Below are positions 31,971-46,407 of a DNA stretch of 64,000 bases, one piece after another. The notes beneath the pieces are model-generated. The model was not told where the DNA came from. It saw only the letters and a list, made by a program, of their open reading frames with translations, and made no database searches. This DNA comes from Hippophae tibetana. Lineage: Eukaryota > Streptophyta > Magnoliopsida > Rosales > Elaeagnaceae. The stretch's first letter is position 1. Every line of letters begins with the position of its first letter. The stretch spans positions 51,756,843-51,820,842 of the forward strand of contig CM072810.1 of assembly GCA_037013495.1 (NCBI GenBank). Reading direction: 5' to 3'. Both the position numbers and the translations under genes were made by a program.

Positions 31971-34900
31971 CAACAAGTCACGAGGCTGTTACCCCCCGTG
32001 CACGACACAAGTCATTCTAAATGACACTTGGAAACAACATAGAAAGGTTACCCTCAACAACAAACCCAGGGATGGTACTTACCTCGGTTGCATCATTCCG
32101 TCTCTTGTAAGCGAACTTCACCTCGCACTTGTGCTTTTATGGGATTCAAATCGGAGATCATGTTTTGATAACAAATATAGGAAAAATAGCTAAACCTTCC
32201 TTCCTAATGCTTAATCTTTCAATACGAGACGATTGAACGGTCACCTTTAATCCTCGTTCAAAGCTCACAACAAGTCACGAGGGTGGTACCCCCCATGCAC
32301 GACACAAGTCATTCTAAATGACACTTGGAAACAACAAAGAAAGGTTACCCACAACAACGAGCGCAGGGATGGTACTTACCTCGGTTGCATCATTCCATCT
32401 CTTGTAACCGAACTTCACCTCGAACTTGTGCTTTTATGGGATACAAATCGGAAATTATATTTTGATACCAAACATAGGAAAATGGTTAATCCTTCCTTCC
32501 TAAAGCTTAAGCTTTCCATGCGGGACGCTTGAACTGTCACCCTTATTCCTCGTTCAAAGCTCACAACCAATCACGAGGTTGTTACCCCCCGTGCACGACA
32601 CAAGTCATTCTAAATGACACATCGAAACAACATAGAAAGGTTACCCAAAACAACAAACCGAGGGATGGTACTTACCTCGGTTGCATCATTCCGTCTCTTG
32701 TAAGCAAACTTCACCTCGAACTTGTGCTTTTATGGGATACAAATCGGAGATTATATTTTGATAATAAATATAGGAAAAATAGCTAATCCTTCCTTCCTAA
32801 AGCTTAAGCTTTCAATACGGGACGCTTGAACCGTCACCCTTAATCCTCGTTCAAAGCTCACAACAAGTCACGAGGACATTACCCCCCGTGCACGACACAA
32901 GTCATTCTAAATGACACTTGGAAACAACATAGAATGGTTACCCAGAACCACGAACCCAGGGAAGGTACTTACGTCGGTTGCATCATTCCGTCTCTTGTAA
33001 CCGAACTTCACCTCGAACTAGTGCTTTTATGGGATACAAATCGGAGATCATGTTTTGATACCAAAGATAGGAAAAATAGCGAATCCTTCCTTCCTAAACC
33101 TTAAGCTTTCAATACGGGACGCTTGAACGGACACCCTTAACTTGTTCAAAGCTCACACCAAGTCACGAGGATGTTATCCCCCATGGACGACACAAGTCAG
33201 TCTAAATGACACTAGGAAAGAACATAGAAATGTTACCCACAACAACGAACCCAGGGATGGATACTTACCTCAGTTGCATCCTTCCGTCTCTTGTAAGCGA
33301 ACTTCACCCCGAACTTGTGCTTTTATGGGATACAAATCGGAGATCATGTTTTGATACCAAACATAGGAAAAATAGCTAATCCTTCCTTCCTAAAGCTTAA
33401 TCTTTCAATACGGGACGCTTGAACGGTCACCCTTAATCCGCGTTCAAAGCTCACACCAAGTCACGAGAATGTTACACCCCGTGCACGACACAAGTCATTC
33501 TAAATGACACTTGGAAACAACATAGAAAGGTTACCCACAACAACGAGCGCAGGGATGGTACTTACCTCGGTTGAATCATTCCGTCTCTTATAACCGAACT
33601 TCACCTCGAACTTGTGCTTTTATGGGATACAAATCGGAGATCATGTTTTGATACCAAAGATAGGAAAAATAGCAAATCCTTCCTTCCTAAAGCTTAAACT
33701 TTCAATACGGGACGCTTGAATGGTCACCCTTAACTTGTTCAAAGCTCACACCAAGTCACGAGGATGTTACTCCCCATGCACGACACAACTCATTCTTAAT
33801 GACACTTGGAAACAACATTGAAAGGTTACCCACAACAACAAGCCTAGGGATGGTACTTACCTTGGTTGCATCATTCCGTCTCTTGTAAGCGAACTTCACC
33901 TATAACTTGTGATTTTATGGGATACAAATCGGGGATCATATTTTGATACCAAACATAGGAAAATAGTTAATCCTTCCTTCCTAAAGCTTAAGCTTTCCAT
34001 GCTGGACGCTTGAACTGTCACCCTTAATCCTCGTTCAAAGATCACAACAAGTCACGAGGCTGTTACCCCCCGTGCACGACACAAGTCATTCTAAATGACA
34101 CTTGGAAACAACATAGAAAGGTTACCCTCAACAACAAGCCTAGGGATGGTACTTACCTCGGTTGCATCATTCCGTCTCTTGTAACCGAACTCCACCTGGA
34201 ACTTGTGCTTTTATGGGATACAAATCGGAGATCATGTTTTGATACCAAAGATAGGAAAAATAGCCAATCCTTCCTTCCTAAAGCTTAAGCTTTCAATACG
34301 GGACGCTTGAACGGTCACCCTTAACTTGTTCAAAGCTCACACCAAGTCACGAGGATGTTACCCCCCATGCAGACACAAGTCATTCCAATTGACATTTGGA
34401 AACAACATAGAAAGGTTACCCACAACAACGAACCCAGGGATGGTCCTTACCTCGGTTGGATCATTCCGTCTCTTGTAAGCGAACTTCACCTCGAACTTGT
34501 GCTTTTATGGGATACAAATCGGAGATCATGTTTTAATACCAAACATAGGAAAAATACCTAATCCTTCCTTCCTAAAGCTTAATCTTTCAATACGGGACGC
34601 TGGAACGGTCACCCTTAACTTGTTCAAAGCTCACACCAAGTCACGAGAATGTTACACCACGTAAACGACACAAGTCATTCTACATGACACTTGGAAACAA
34701 CATAGAAAGGTTACCCACAACAATGAGCGCAGGGATGGTACTTACCTCGGTTGCATCATTCCGTCTCTTGTAACCGAACTTCACCTCGAACTAGTGCTTT
34801 TATGGGATACAAATCGGAGATCATGTTTTGATACCAAAGATAGGAAAAATAGGGAATCCTTCCTTCCTAAACCTTAAGCTTTCAATACGGGACGCTTGAA

Positions 34901-37900
34901 CGGACACCCTTAACTTGTTCAAAGCTCACACCAGGTCACGAGGATGTTATCCCCCATGGACGACACAAGTCAGTCTAAATGACACTTGGAAACAACATAG
35001 AAATGTTACCCACAACAACGAACCCAGGGATGGTCCTTACGTCGATTGCATCATTCCGTCTCTTGTAAGCGAACTTCACCTCTAACTTGTGCTTTTGTGG
35101 GATATAAATCGGAGATCATGTTTTGATACCAAAGATAGGAAAAATAGCGAATCCTTCCTTCCTAAAGCTTAAGTTTTCAATACGGGACGCTTGAATGGTC
35201 ACCCTTAACTTGTTCAAAGCTCACACCAAGTCACGAGGATGTTACTCTCCATGCACGACACAACTCATTCTAAATGACACTTGGAAACAACAGAGAAAGG
35301 TTACCCATAACAACCAACCCAGGAATGGTCCTTACCTCGGTGGCATCATTCCGTCTCTTGTAACCGAACTTCACCTCTAACTTGTGATTTTATGGGATAC
35401 AAATCGGGGTTCATATTTTTATACCAAACATAGGAAAATAGTTAATCCTTCCTTCCTAAAGCTTAAGCTTTCCATGCTGGACGCTTGAACTGTCGCCCTT
35501 AATCCTCGTTCAAAGATCACAACAAGTGACGAGGCTGTTACCCCCCGTGCACGACACAAGTCATTCTAAATGACACTTGGAAACAACATAGAAAGGTTAC
35601 CCTCAACAACAAACCCAGGGATGGTACTTACCTCGGTTGCATCATTCCGTCTCTTGTAAGCGAACTTCACCTCGAACTTGTGCTTTTATGGGATACAAAT
35701 CAGAGATCATGTTTTGATAACATATATAGGAAAAATAGCTAATCCTTTATTCCTAAAGCTTAATCTTTCAATACGGGACGCTTGAACGGTCACCTTTAAT
35801 CCTCGTTCAAAGCTCACACCAAGTCACGAGGATGTTACACCCCGTGCACGACACAAGTCATTCTAAATGACACTTGGAAACAACATAGAAAGGTTACCCA
35901 CAACAACAAGCCCAGGGATGCTACTTACCTCGGTTGCATCATTCCGTCTCTTGTAACGGAACTCCACCTGGAACTTGTGCTTTTATGGGATACAAATCGG
36001 AGATCATGTGTTGATACCAAAGATAGGAAAAATAGCCAATCCTTCCTTCCTAAAGCTTAAGCTTTCAATACGGGACGCTTGAACGGTCACCCTTAACTTG
36101 TTCAAAGCTCACACCAAGTCACGAGGATGTTACTCCCCATGCACGACACAACTCATTCTAAATGACACTTGGAAACAACATAGAAAGGTTACCCACAACA
36201 ACAAGCCTAGGGATGGTACTTACCTTGGTTGCATCATTCCGTCTCTTGTAAGCGAACTTCACCTCTAACTTGTGATTTTATGGGATACAAATCGGGGATC
36301 ATATTTTCATACCAAACATAGGAAAATAGTTAATCCTTCCTTCCTAAAGCTTAAGCTTTCCATGCTGGACGCTTGAACTGTCACCCTTAATCCTCGTTCA
36401 AAGATCACAACAAGTCACGAGGCTGTTACCCCCCGTGCACGACACAAGTCATTCTAAATGACACTTGGAAACAACATAGAAAGGTTACCCACAACAACAA
36501 GCCCAAGGATGCTACTTACCTCGGTTGCATCATTCCGTCTCTTGTAACGGAACTCCACCTGGAACTTGTGCTTTTATGGGATACAAATCGGAGATCATGT
36601 TTTGATACCAAAGATAGGAAAAATAGCCAATCCTTCCTTCCTAAAGCTTAATCTTTCAATACGGGACGCTTGAACGGTCACCCTTAATCCTCGTTCAAAG
36701 CTCGCACCAAGTCACGAGAATGTTACACCCCGTGCACGACACAAGTCATTCTAAATGACACTTGGAAACAACATAGAAAGGTTACCCACAACAACGAGCG
36801 CAGGGATGGTACTTACCTCGGTTGCATCATTCCGTCTCTTATAACCGAACTTCACCTCGAACTTGTGCTTTTATGGGATACAAATCGGAGATCATGTTTT
36901 GATACCAAAGATAGGAAAAATAGCAAATCCTTCCTTCCTAAAGCTTAAACTTTCAATACGGGACGCTTGAATGGTCACCCTTAACTTGTTCAAAGCTCAC
37001 ACCAAGTCACGAGGATGTTACTCCCCATGCACGACACAACTCATTCTAAATGACACTTGGAAACAACATAGAAAGGTTACCCACAACAACAAGCCTAGGG
37101 ATGGTACTTACCTTGGTTGCATCATTCCGTCTCTTGTAAGCGAACTTCACCTCTAACTTGTGATTTTATGGGATACAAATCGGGGATCATATTTTGATAC
37201 CAAACATCGGAAAATAGTTAATCCTTCCTTCCTAAAGCTTAAGCTTTCCATGCTGGACGCTTGAACTGTCACCCTTAATCCTCGTTCAAAGATCACAACA
37301 AGTCACGAGGCTGTTACCTCCCGTGCACGACACAAGTCATTCTAAATGACACTTGGAAACAACATAGAAAGGTTACCCTCAACAACAAACCCAGGGATGG
37401 TAGTTACCTCGGTTGCATCAGTCCGTCTCTTGTAAGCGAACTTCACCTTGAACTTTTGCTTTTATGGGATACAAATCAGAGATCATGTTTTGATAACAAA
37501 TATAGGAAAAATAGCTAATCCTTTATTCCTAAAGCTTAATGTTTCAATACGGGACGCTTGAACGGACACCCTTAACTTGTTCAAAGCTCACACCAAGTCA
37601 CGAGGATGTTATCCCCCATGGACGACACAAGTCAGTCTAAATGACACTTGGAAACAACATAGAAATGTTACCCACAACAACGAACCCAGGGATGGTCCTT
37701 ACGTCAGTTGAATCATTCCGTCTCTTGTAAGCGTACTTCACCTCTAACTTGTGCTTTTATGGGATATAAATCGGAGATCATGTTTTGATACCAAAGATAG
37801 GAAAAATAGCGAATCCTTCCTTCCTAAACCTTAAGCTTTCAATACGGGACGCTTGAACGGACACCCTTAACTTGTTCAAAGCTCACACCAAGTCACGAGG

Positions 37901-39700
37901 ATGTTATCCCCCATGGACGACACAAGTCAGTCTAAATGACACTTGGAAACAACATAGAAATGTTACCCACAACAACTAACCCAGGGATGGTCCTTACGTC
38001 AGTTGAATCATTCCGTCTCTTGTAAGCGTACTTCACCTCTAACTTGTGCTTTTATGGGATATAAATCGGAGATCGTGTTTTGATACCAAAGATAGGAAAA
38101 ATAGCGAATCCTTCCTTCCTAAAGCTTAAGTTTTCAATACGGGACGCTTGAATGGTCACCCTTAACTTGTTCAAAGCTCACACCAATTCACGAGGATGTT
38201 ACTCCCCATGCACGACACAACTCATTCTAAATGACACTTGGAAACAACATAGAAAGGTTACCCACAACAACCAACCCAGGAATGGTCCTTACCTCGGTTG
38301 CATCATTCCGTCTCTTGTAACCGAACTTCACCTCTAACTTGTGATTTTATGGGATACAAATCGGGGATCATATTTTTATACCAAACATAGGAAAATAGTT
38401 TATCCTTCCTTCCTAAAGCTTAAGCTTTCCATGCTGGACGCTTGAACTATCACCCTTAATCCTCGTTCAAAGATCACAACAAGTGACGAGGCTGTTACCC
38501 CCCGTGCACGACACAAGTCATTCTAAATGACACTTGGAAACAACATAGAAAGGTTACCCTCAACAACAAACCCAGGGATGGTACTTACCTCGGTTGCATC
38601 ATTCCGTCTCTTGTAAGCGAACTTCACCTCGAACTTGTGCTTTTATGGGATACAAATCAGAGATCATGTTTTGATAACAAATATAGGAAAAATAGCTAAT
38701 CCTTTATTCCTAAAGCTTAATCTTTCAATACGGGACGCTTGAACGGTCACCTTTAATCCTCGTTCAAAGCTCATACCAAGTCACGAGGATGTTACCCCCC
38801 ATGCAGACACAAGTCATTCTAAATGACACTTGAAAACAACATAGAAAGGTTACCCTCAACAACAAACCCAGGGATGGTACTTACCTCGGTTGCATCATTC
38901 CGTCTCTTGTAAGCGAACTTCACCTCGAACTTGTGCTTTTATGGGATACAAATCGGAGATCATGTTTTGATACCAAAGATAGGAAAAATAGCCAATCCTT
39001 CCTTCCTAAAGCTTAAGCTTTCAATACGGGACGCTTGAACGGTCACCCTTAACTTGTTCAAAGCTCACACCAAGTCACGAGGATGTTACACCCCGTGCAC
39101 GACACAAGTCATTCAAAATGACACTTGGAAACAACATAGAAAGGTTACCCACAACAACGAGCCCAGGGATGGTACTTACCTCTGTTGCATCATTCCGTCT
39201 CTTGTAACCGAACTCCACCTGGAACTTGTGCTTTTATGGGATACAAATCGGAGATCATGTTTTGATACCAAAGATAGGAAAAATAGCCAATCCTTCCTTC
39301 CTAAAGCTTAAGCTTTCAATACGGGACGCTTGAACGGTCACCCTTAACTTGTTCAAAGCTCACACCAAGTCACGAGGATGTTACCCCCCATGCAGACACA
39401 AGTGATTCCAATTGACATTTGGAAACAACATAGAAAGGTTACCCACAACAACGAACCCAGGGATGGTCCTTACCTCGGTTGGATCATTCCGTCTCTTGTA
39501 AGCGAACTTCACCTCGAACTTGTGCTTTTATGGGATACAAATCGGAGATCATGTTTTAATACCAAACATAGGAAAAATAGCTAATCCTTCCTTCCTAAAG
39601 CTTAATCTTTCAATACGGGACGCTGGAACGGTCACCGTTAACTTGTTCAAAGCTCACACCAAGTCACGAGAATGTTACACCACGTAAACGACACAAGTCA
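31970..39700 (+). repeat. Mixed, diverged monomers
   Basis: About 26 monomers with little regular higher order. Partial periodicities are visible: monomers with AATGGTCACCCTTAAC start at 35183, 36959 and 38140 (spacings of 1776 and 1181 bp), and the pair at 37550 and 37845 is a near-identical tandem doublet (CGGACACCC, GTCAGTTGAATC, GCGTACTTC). Monomer 32225 starts CGAGACGATT. These monomers are more different from each other than those of the left arm, suggesting an older part of the array. Confidence 0.75.
34299..34887 (+). repeat. M2-M3 monomer pair outside the 2668-bp HOR
   Basis: 34299-34592 has the M2 marks (ATGCAGACACAAG, CCAATTGACATTTGG, TTTTAATACC). 34593-34887 starts CGGGACGCTGGAACGG and has CACCACGTAAACGAC and CTACATGAC like M3. 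The same pair occurs at 39322-39910, and M2-like monomers also at 40208 and about 47594. The left-arm HOR was therefore assembled from monomer pairs that also exist, unamplified, in the right arm. Confidence 0.82.
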
Positions 39701-42700
39701 TTCTACATGACACTTGGAAACAACATAGAAAGGTTACCCTCAACAACAAACCCAGGGATGGTACTTACCTCGGTTGCATCATTCCGTCTCTTGTAAGCGA
39801 ACTTCACCTCGAACTTGTGCTTTTATGGGATACAAATCGGAGATCATGTTTTGATAACAAATATAGGAAAAATAGCTAATCCTTCCTTCCTAAAGCTTAA
39901 TCTTTCAATACGGGACGCTTGAACGGTCACCTTTAATCCTCGTTCAAAGCTCACACCAAGTCACGAGGATGTTACACCCCGTGCACGACACAAGTCATTC
40001 TAAATGACACTTGGAAACAACATAGAAAGGTTACCCACAACAACGAGCCCAGGGATGGTACTTACCTCGGTTGCATCATTCCGTCTCTTGTAACCGAACT
40101 CCACCTGGAACTTGTGCTTTTATGGGATACAAATCGGAGATCATGTTTTGATACCAAAGATAGGAAAAATAGCCAATCCTTCCTTCCTAAAGCTTAAGCT
40201 TTCAATACGGGACGCTTGAACGGTCACCCTTAACTTGTTCAAAGCTCACACCAAGTCACGAGGATGTTACCCCCCATGCAGACACAAGTCATTCCAATTG
40301 ACATTTGGAAACAACATAGAAAGGTTACCCACAACAACGAACCCAGGGATGGTCCTTACCTCGGTTGGATCATTCCGTCTCTTTTAAGCGAACTTCACCT
40401 CGAACTTGTGCTTTTATGTGATACAAATCGGGGATCATGTTTTGATACCAAACATAGGAAAAATAGCTAATCCTTCCTTCCTAAAGCTTAATCTTTCAAT
40501 ACGGACGCTGGAACGGTCACCCTTACCTTGTTCAAAGCTCACACCAAGTCACGAGAATGTTACACTCCGTAAACGACACAAGTCATTCTACATGACACTT
40601 GGAAACAACATAGAAAGGTTACCCACAACAACGAGCGCAGGGATGGTACTTACCTCGGTTGCATCATTCCGTCTCTTGTAACCGAACTTCACCTCGAACT
40701 AGTTCTTTTATGGGATACAAATCGGAGATCATGTTTTGATACCAAAGATAGGAAAAATAGCGAATCCTTCCTTCCTAAACCTTTGACTTTCAATACGGGA
40801 CGCTTGAACGGACACCCTTAACTTGTTCAAAGCTCACACCAAGTCACGAGGATGTTACCCCCCATGCACGACACAAGTCAGTCTAAATGACACTTGGAAA
40901 CAACATAGAAATGTTACCCACAACAACGAACCCAGGGATGGTCCTTACGTCGGTTGCATCATTCCGTCTCTTGTAAGCGAACTTCACCTCTAACTTGTGC
41001 TTTTATGGGATATAAATCGGAGATCATGTTTTGATAACAAATATAGGAAAAATAGCTAATCCTTCCTTCCTAAAGCTTAATCTTTCAATACGGGACGCTT
41101 GAACGGTCACCTTTAATCCTCGTTCAAAGCTCACAACAAGTGACGAGGCTGTTACCCCCCGTGCACGACACAAGTCATTCTAAATGACACTTGGAAACAA
41201 CATAGAAAGGTTACCCTCAACAACAAACCCAGGGATGGTACTTACCTCGGTTGCATCATTCCGTCTCTTGTAAGCGAACTTCACCTCGAACTTGTGCTTT
41301 TATGGGATACAAATCGGAGATCATGTTTTGATAACAAATATAGGAAAAATAGCTAATCCTTCCTTCCTAAAGCTTAATCTTTCAATACGGGACGCTTGAA
41401 CGGTCATCTTTAATCCTCGTTTAAAGCTCACACCAAGTCACGAGGATGTTACACCCCGTGCACGACACAAGTCATTCTAAATGACACTTGGAAACAACAT
41501 AGAAAGGTTACCCACAACAACGAGCCCAGGGATGGTACTTACCTCGGTTGCATCATTCCGTCTCTTGTAACCGAACTTCACCTCGAACTAGTGCTTTTAT
41601 GGGATACAAATCGGAGATCATGTTTTGATACCAAAGATAGGAAAAATAGCGAATCCTTCCTTCCTAAACCTTAAGCTTTCAATATGGGACGCTTGAACGG
41701 ACACCCTTAACTTGTTCAAAGCTCACACCAAGTCACGAGGATGTTACCCCCCATGCACGAAACAAGTCAGTCTTAATGACACTTGGAAACAACATAGAAA
41801 TGTTACCCACAACAACGAACCCAGGGATGGTCCTTACGTCGGTTGCATCATTCCGTCTCTTGTAAGCGAACTTCACCTCTAACTTGTGCTTTTATGGGAT
41901 ATAAATCGGAGATCATGTTTTGATACCAAAGATAGGAAAAATAGCGAATCCTTCCTTCCTAAAGCTTAAGTTTTCAATACGGGACGCTTGAATGGTCACC
42001 CTTAACTTGTTCAAAGCTCACACCAAGTCACGAGGATGTTACTCCCCATGCACGACACAACTCATTCTAAATGACACTTGGAAAAAACATAGAAAGGTTA
42101 CCCACAACAACCAACCCAGGAATGGTCCTTACCTCGGTTGCATCATTCCGTCTCTTGTAAGCGAACTTCACCTCTAACTTGTGATTTTATGGGATACAAA
42201 TCGGGGATCATATTTTTATACCAAACATAGGAAAATAGTTAATCCTTCCTTCCTAAAGCTTAAGCTTTCCATGCTGGACGCTTGAACTGTCACCCTTAAT
42301 CCTCGTTCAAAGATCACAACAAGTGACGAGGCTGTTACAACCCGTGCACGACACAAGTCATTCTAAATGACACTTGGAAACAACATAGAAAGGTTACCCC
42401 CAACAACAAACCCAGGGATGGTACTTACCTCGGTTGCATCATTCCGTCTCTTGTAAGCGAACTTCACCTCAAACTTGTGCTTTTATGGGATACAAATCGG
42501 AGATCATGTTTTGATAACAAATATAGGAAAAATAGCTAATCCTTCCTTCCTAAAGCTTAATCTTTCAATACGGGACGCTTGAACGGTCACCTTTAATCCT
42601 CGTTCAAAGCTCACACCAAGTCACGAGGATGTTACACCCCGTGCACGACACAAGTCATTCTAAATGACACTTGGAAACAACATAGAAAGGTTACCCACAA

Positions 42701-45700
42701 CAACGAGCCCAGGGATGGTACTTACCTCGGTTGCATCATTCCGTCTCTTGTAACCGAACTCCACCTGGAACTTGTGCTTTTATGGGATACAAATCGGAGA
42801 TCATGTTTTGATACCAAAGATAGGAAAAATAGCCAATCCTTCCTTCCTAAAGCTTAAGCTTTCAATACGGGACGCTTGAACGGTCACCCTTAACTTGTTC
42901 AAAGCTCACACCATGTCACGAGGATGTAACCCCCCATCCAGACACAAGTCATTCCAATTGATATTTGGAAACAACATAGAAAGGTTACCCACAACAACGA
43001 ACCCAGGGATGGTCCTTACCTCGGTTGGATCATTCCGTCTCTTGTAAGCGAACTTCACCTCGAACTTGTGCTTTTATGTGATACAAATCGGAGATCATGT
43101 TTTGATACCAAACATAGGAAAAATAGCTAATCCTTCCTTCCTAAAGCTTAATCTTTCAATACAGACGCTGGAACGGTCACCCTTACCTTGTTCAAAGCTC
43201 ACACCAAGTCACGAGAATGTTACACTCCGTAAACGACACAAGTCATTCTACATGACACTTGGAAACAACATAGAAAGGTTACCCACAACAACGAGCGCAG
43301 GGATGGTACTTACCTCGGTTGCATCATTCCGTCTCTTGTAACCGAACTTCACCTCGAACTAGTGCTTTTATGGGATACAAATCGGAGATCATGTTTTGAT
43401 ACCAAAGATAGGAAAAATAGCGAATCCTTCCTTCCTACACCTTAGACTTTCAATACGGGACGCTTGAACGGACACCCTTAACTTGTTCAAAGCTCACACC
43501 TAGTCACGAGGATGTTACCCCCCATGCACGACACAAGTCAGTCTAAATGACACTTGGAAACAACATAGAAATGTTACCCACAACAACGAACCCAGGGATG
43601 GTCCTTACGTCGGTTGCATCATTCCGTCTCTTGTAAGCGAACTTCACCTCTAACTTGTGCTTTTATGGGATATAAATCGGAGATCATGTTTTGATACCAA
43701 AGATAGGAAAAATAGCGAATCCTTCCTTCCTAAAGCTTAAGTTTTCAATACGGGACGCTTGAATGGTCACCCTTAACTTGTTCAAAGCTCACACCAAGTC
43801 ACGAGGATGTTACTCCCCATGCACGACACAACTCATTCTAAATGACACTTGGAAAAAACATAGAAAGGTTACCCACAACAACCAACCCAGGAATGGTCCT
43901 TACCTCGGTTGCATCATTCCGTCTCTTGTAAGCGAACTTCACCTCTAACGTGTGATTTTATGGGATACAAATCGGGGATCATATTTTTATACCAAACATA
44001 GGAAAATAGTTAATCCTTCCTTCCTAAAGCTTAAGCTTTCCATGCTGGACGCTTGAACTGTCACCCTTAATCCTCGTTCAAAGATCACAACAAGTGACGA
44101 GGCTGTTACAACCCGTGCACGACACAAGTCATTCTAAATGACACTTGGAAACAAAATAGAAAGGTTACCCACAACAACGAGCCCAGGGATGGTACTTACC
44201 TCGGTTGCATCATTCCGTCTCTTGTAACCGAACTCCACCTGGAACTTGTGCTTTTATGGGATACAAATCGGAGATCATGTTTTGATACCAAAGATAGGAA
44301 AAATAGCCAATCCTTCCTTCCTAAAGCTTAAGCTTTCAATACGGGACACTTGAACGGTCACCCTTAACTTGTTCAAAGCTCACACCAATTCACGAGGATG
44401 TAACCCCCCATCCAGACACAAGTCATTCCAATTGACATTTGGAAACAACATAGAAAGGTTACCCACAACAACGAACCCAGGGATGGTCCTTACCTCGGTT
44501 GGATCATTCCGTCTCTTGTAAGCGAACTTCACCTCGAACTTGTGCTTTTATGTGATACAAATCGGAGATCATGTTTTGATACCAAACATAGGAAAAATAG
44601 CTAATCCTTCCTTCCTAAAGCTTAATCTTTCAATACGGACGCTGGAACGGTCACCCTTACCTTGTTCAAAGCTCACACCAAGTCACGAGAATGTTACACT
44701 CCGTAAACGACACAAGTCATTCTACATGACACTTGGAAACAACATAGAAAGGTTACCCACAACAAAGAGCGCAGGGATGGTACTTACCTCGGTTGCATCA
44801 TTCCGTCTCTTGTAACCGAACTTCACCTCGAACTAGTGCTTTTATGGGATACAAATCGGAGATCATGTTTTGATACCAAAGATAGGAAAAATAGCGAATC
44901 CTTCCTTCCTACACCTTAGACTTTCAATACGTGACGCTTGAACGGACACCCTTAACTTGTTCAAAGCTCACACCAAGTCACGAGGATGTTACCCCCCATG
45001 CACGACACAAGTCAGTCTAAATGACACTTGGAAACAACATAGAAATGTTACCCACAACAACGAACCCAGGGATGGTCCTTACGTCGGTTGCATCATTCCG
45101 TCTCTTGTAAGCGAACTTCACCTCTAACTTGTGCTTTTATGGGATATAAATCGGAGATCATGTTTTGATAACAAATATAGGAAAAATAGCTAATCCTTCC
45201 TTCCTAAAGCTTAATCTTTCAATACGGGACGCTTGAACGGTCACCTTTAATCCTCGTTCAAAGCTCACAACAAGTGACGAGGCTGTTACCCCCCGTGCAC
45301 GACACAAGTCATTCTAAATGACACTTGGAAACAACATAGAAAGGTTACCCACAACAACAAACCCAGGGATGGTACTTACCTCGGTTCCATCATTCCGTCT
45401 CTTGTAAGCGAACTTCACCTCGAACTTGTGCTTTTATGGGATACAAATCGGAGATCATGTTTTGATAACAAATATAGGAAAAATAGCTAATCCTTCCTTC
45501 CTAAAGCTTAATCTTTCAATACGGGACGCTTGAACTGTCACCTTTAATCCTCGTTCAAAGCTCACACCAAGTCACGAGGATGTTACACCCCGTGCACGAC
45601 ACAAGTCATTCTAAATGACACTTGGAAACAACATAGAAAGGTTACATACAACAACGAGCCCAGGGATGGTACTTACCTCGGTTGCATCATTCCGTCTCTT

Positions 45701-46400
45701 GTAACCGAACTTCACCTCGAACTAGTGCTTTTATGGGATACAAATCGGAGATCATGTTTTGATACCAAAGATAGGAAAAATAGCGAATCCTTCCTTCCTA
45801 AACCTTAAGCTTTCAATACGGGACGCTTGAACGGACACCCTTAACTTGTTCAAAGCTCACACCAAGTCACGAGGATGTTACCCCCCATGCACGAAACAAG
45901 TCAGTCTTAATGACACTTGGAAACAACATAGAAATGTTACCCACAACAACGAACCCAGGGATGGTCCTTACGTCGGTTGCATCATTCCGTCTCTTGTAAG
46001 CGAACTTTACCTCTAACTTGTGCTTTTATGGGATATAAATCGGAGATCATGTTTTGATACCAAAGATAGGAAAAATAGCGAATCCTTCCTTCCTAAAGCT
46101 TAAGTTTTCAATACGGGACGCTTGAATGGTCACCCTTAACTTGTTCAAAGCTCACACCAAGTCACGAGGATGTTACTCCCCATGCACGACACAACTCATT
46201 CTAAATGACACTCTGAAACAACATAGAAAGGTTACCCACAACAACCAACCCAGGGATGGTCCTGACCTCGGTTGCATCATTCCGTCTCTTGTAAGCGAAC
46301 TTCACCTCTAACTAGTGATTTTATGGGATACAAATCGGAGATCATATTTTGATACCAAACATAGGAAAATAGTTAATCCTTCCTTCGTAAAGCTTAAGCT
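39700..46400 (+). repeat. Three overlapping copies of a 5- to 9-mer block
   Basis: Monomers with ACGGACGCTGG or ACAGACGCTGG (one base missing from CGGGACG) and TACACTCCGTAAACG start at 40502, 43162 and 44636, at spacings of 2660 and 1474 bp. Monomers with AATGGTCACCC start at 41980, 43751 and 46114. 40208-42273 matches 44342-46407 at an offset of 4134 bp. The private GCTGTTACAACCCG occurs near 42332 and 44103. The monomer 44045-44341 is a chimera joining two types, which explains the shorter middle copy. Confidence 0.82.
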
Positions 46401-46407
46401 TTCCATG

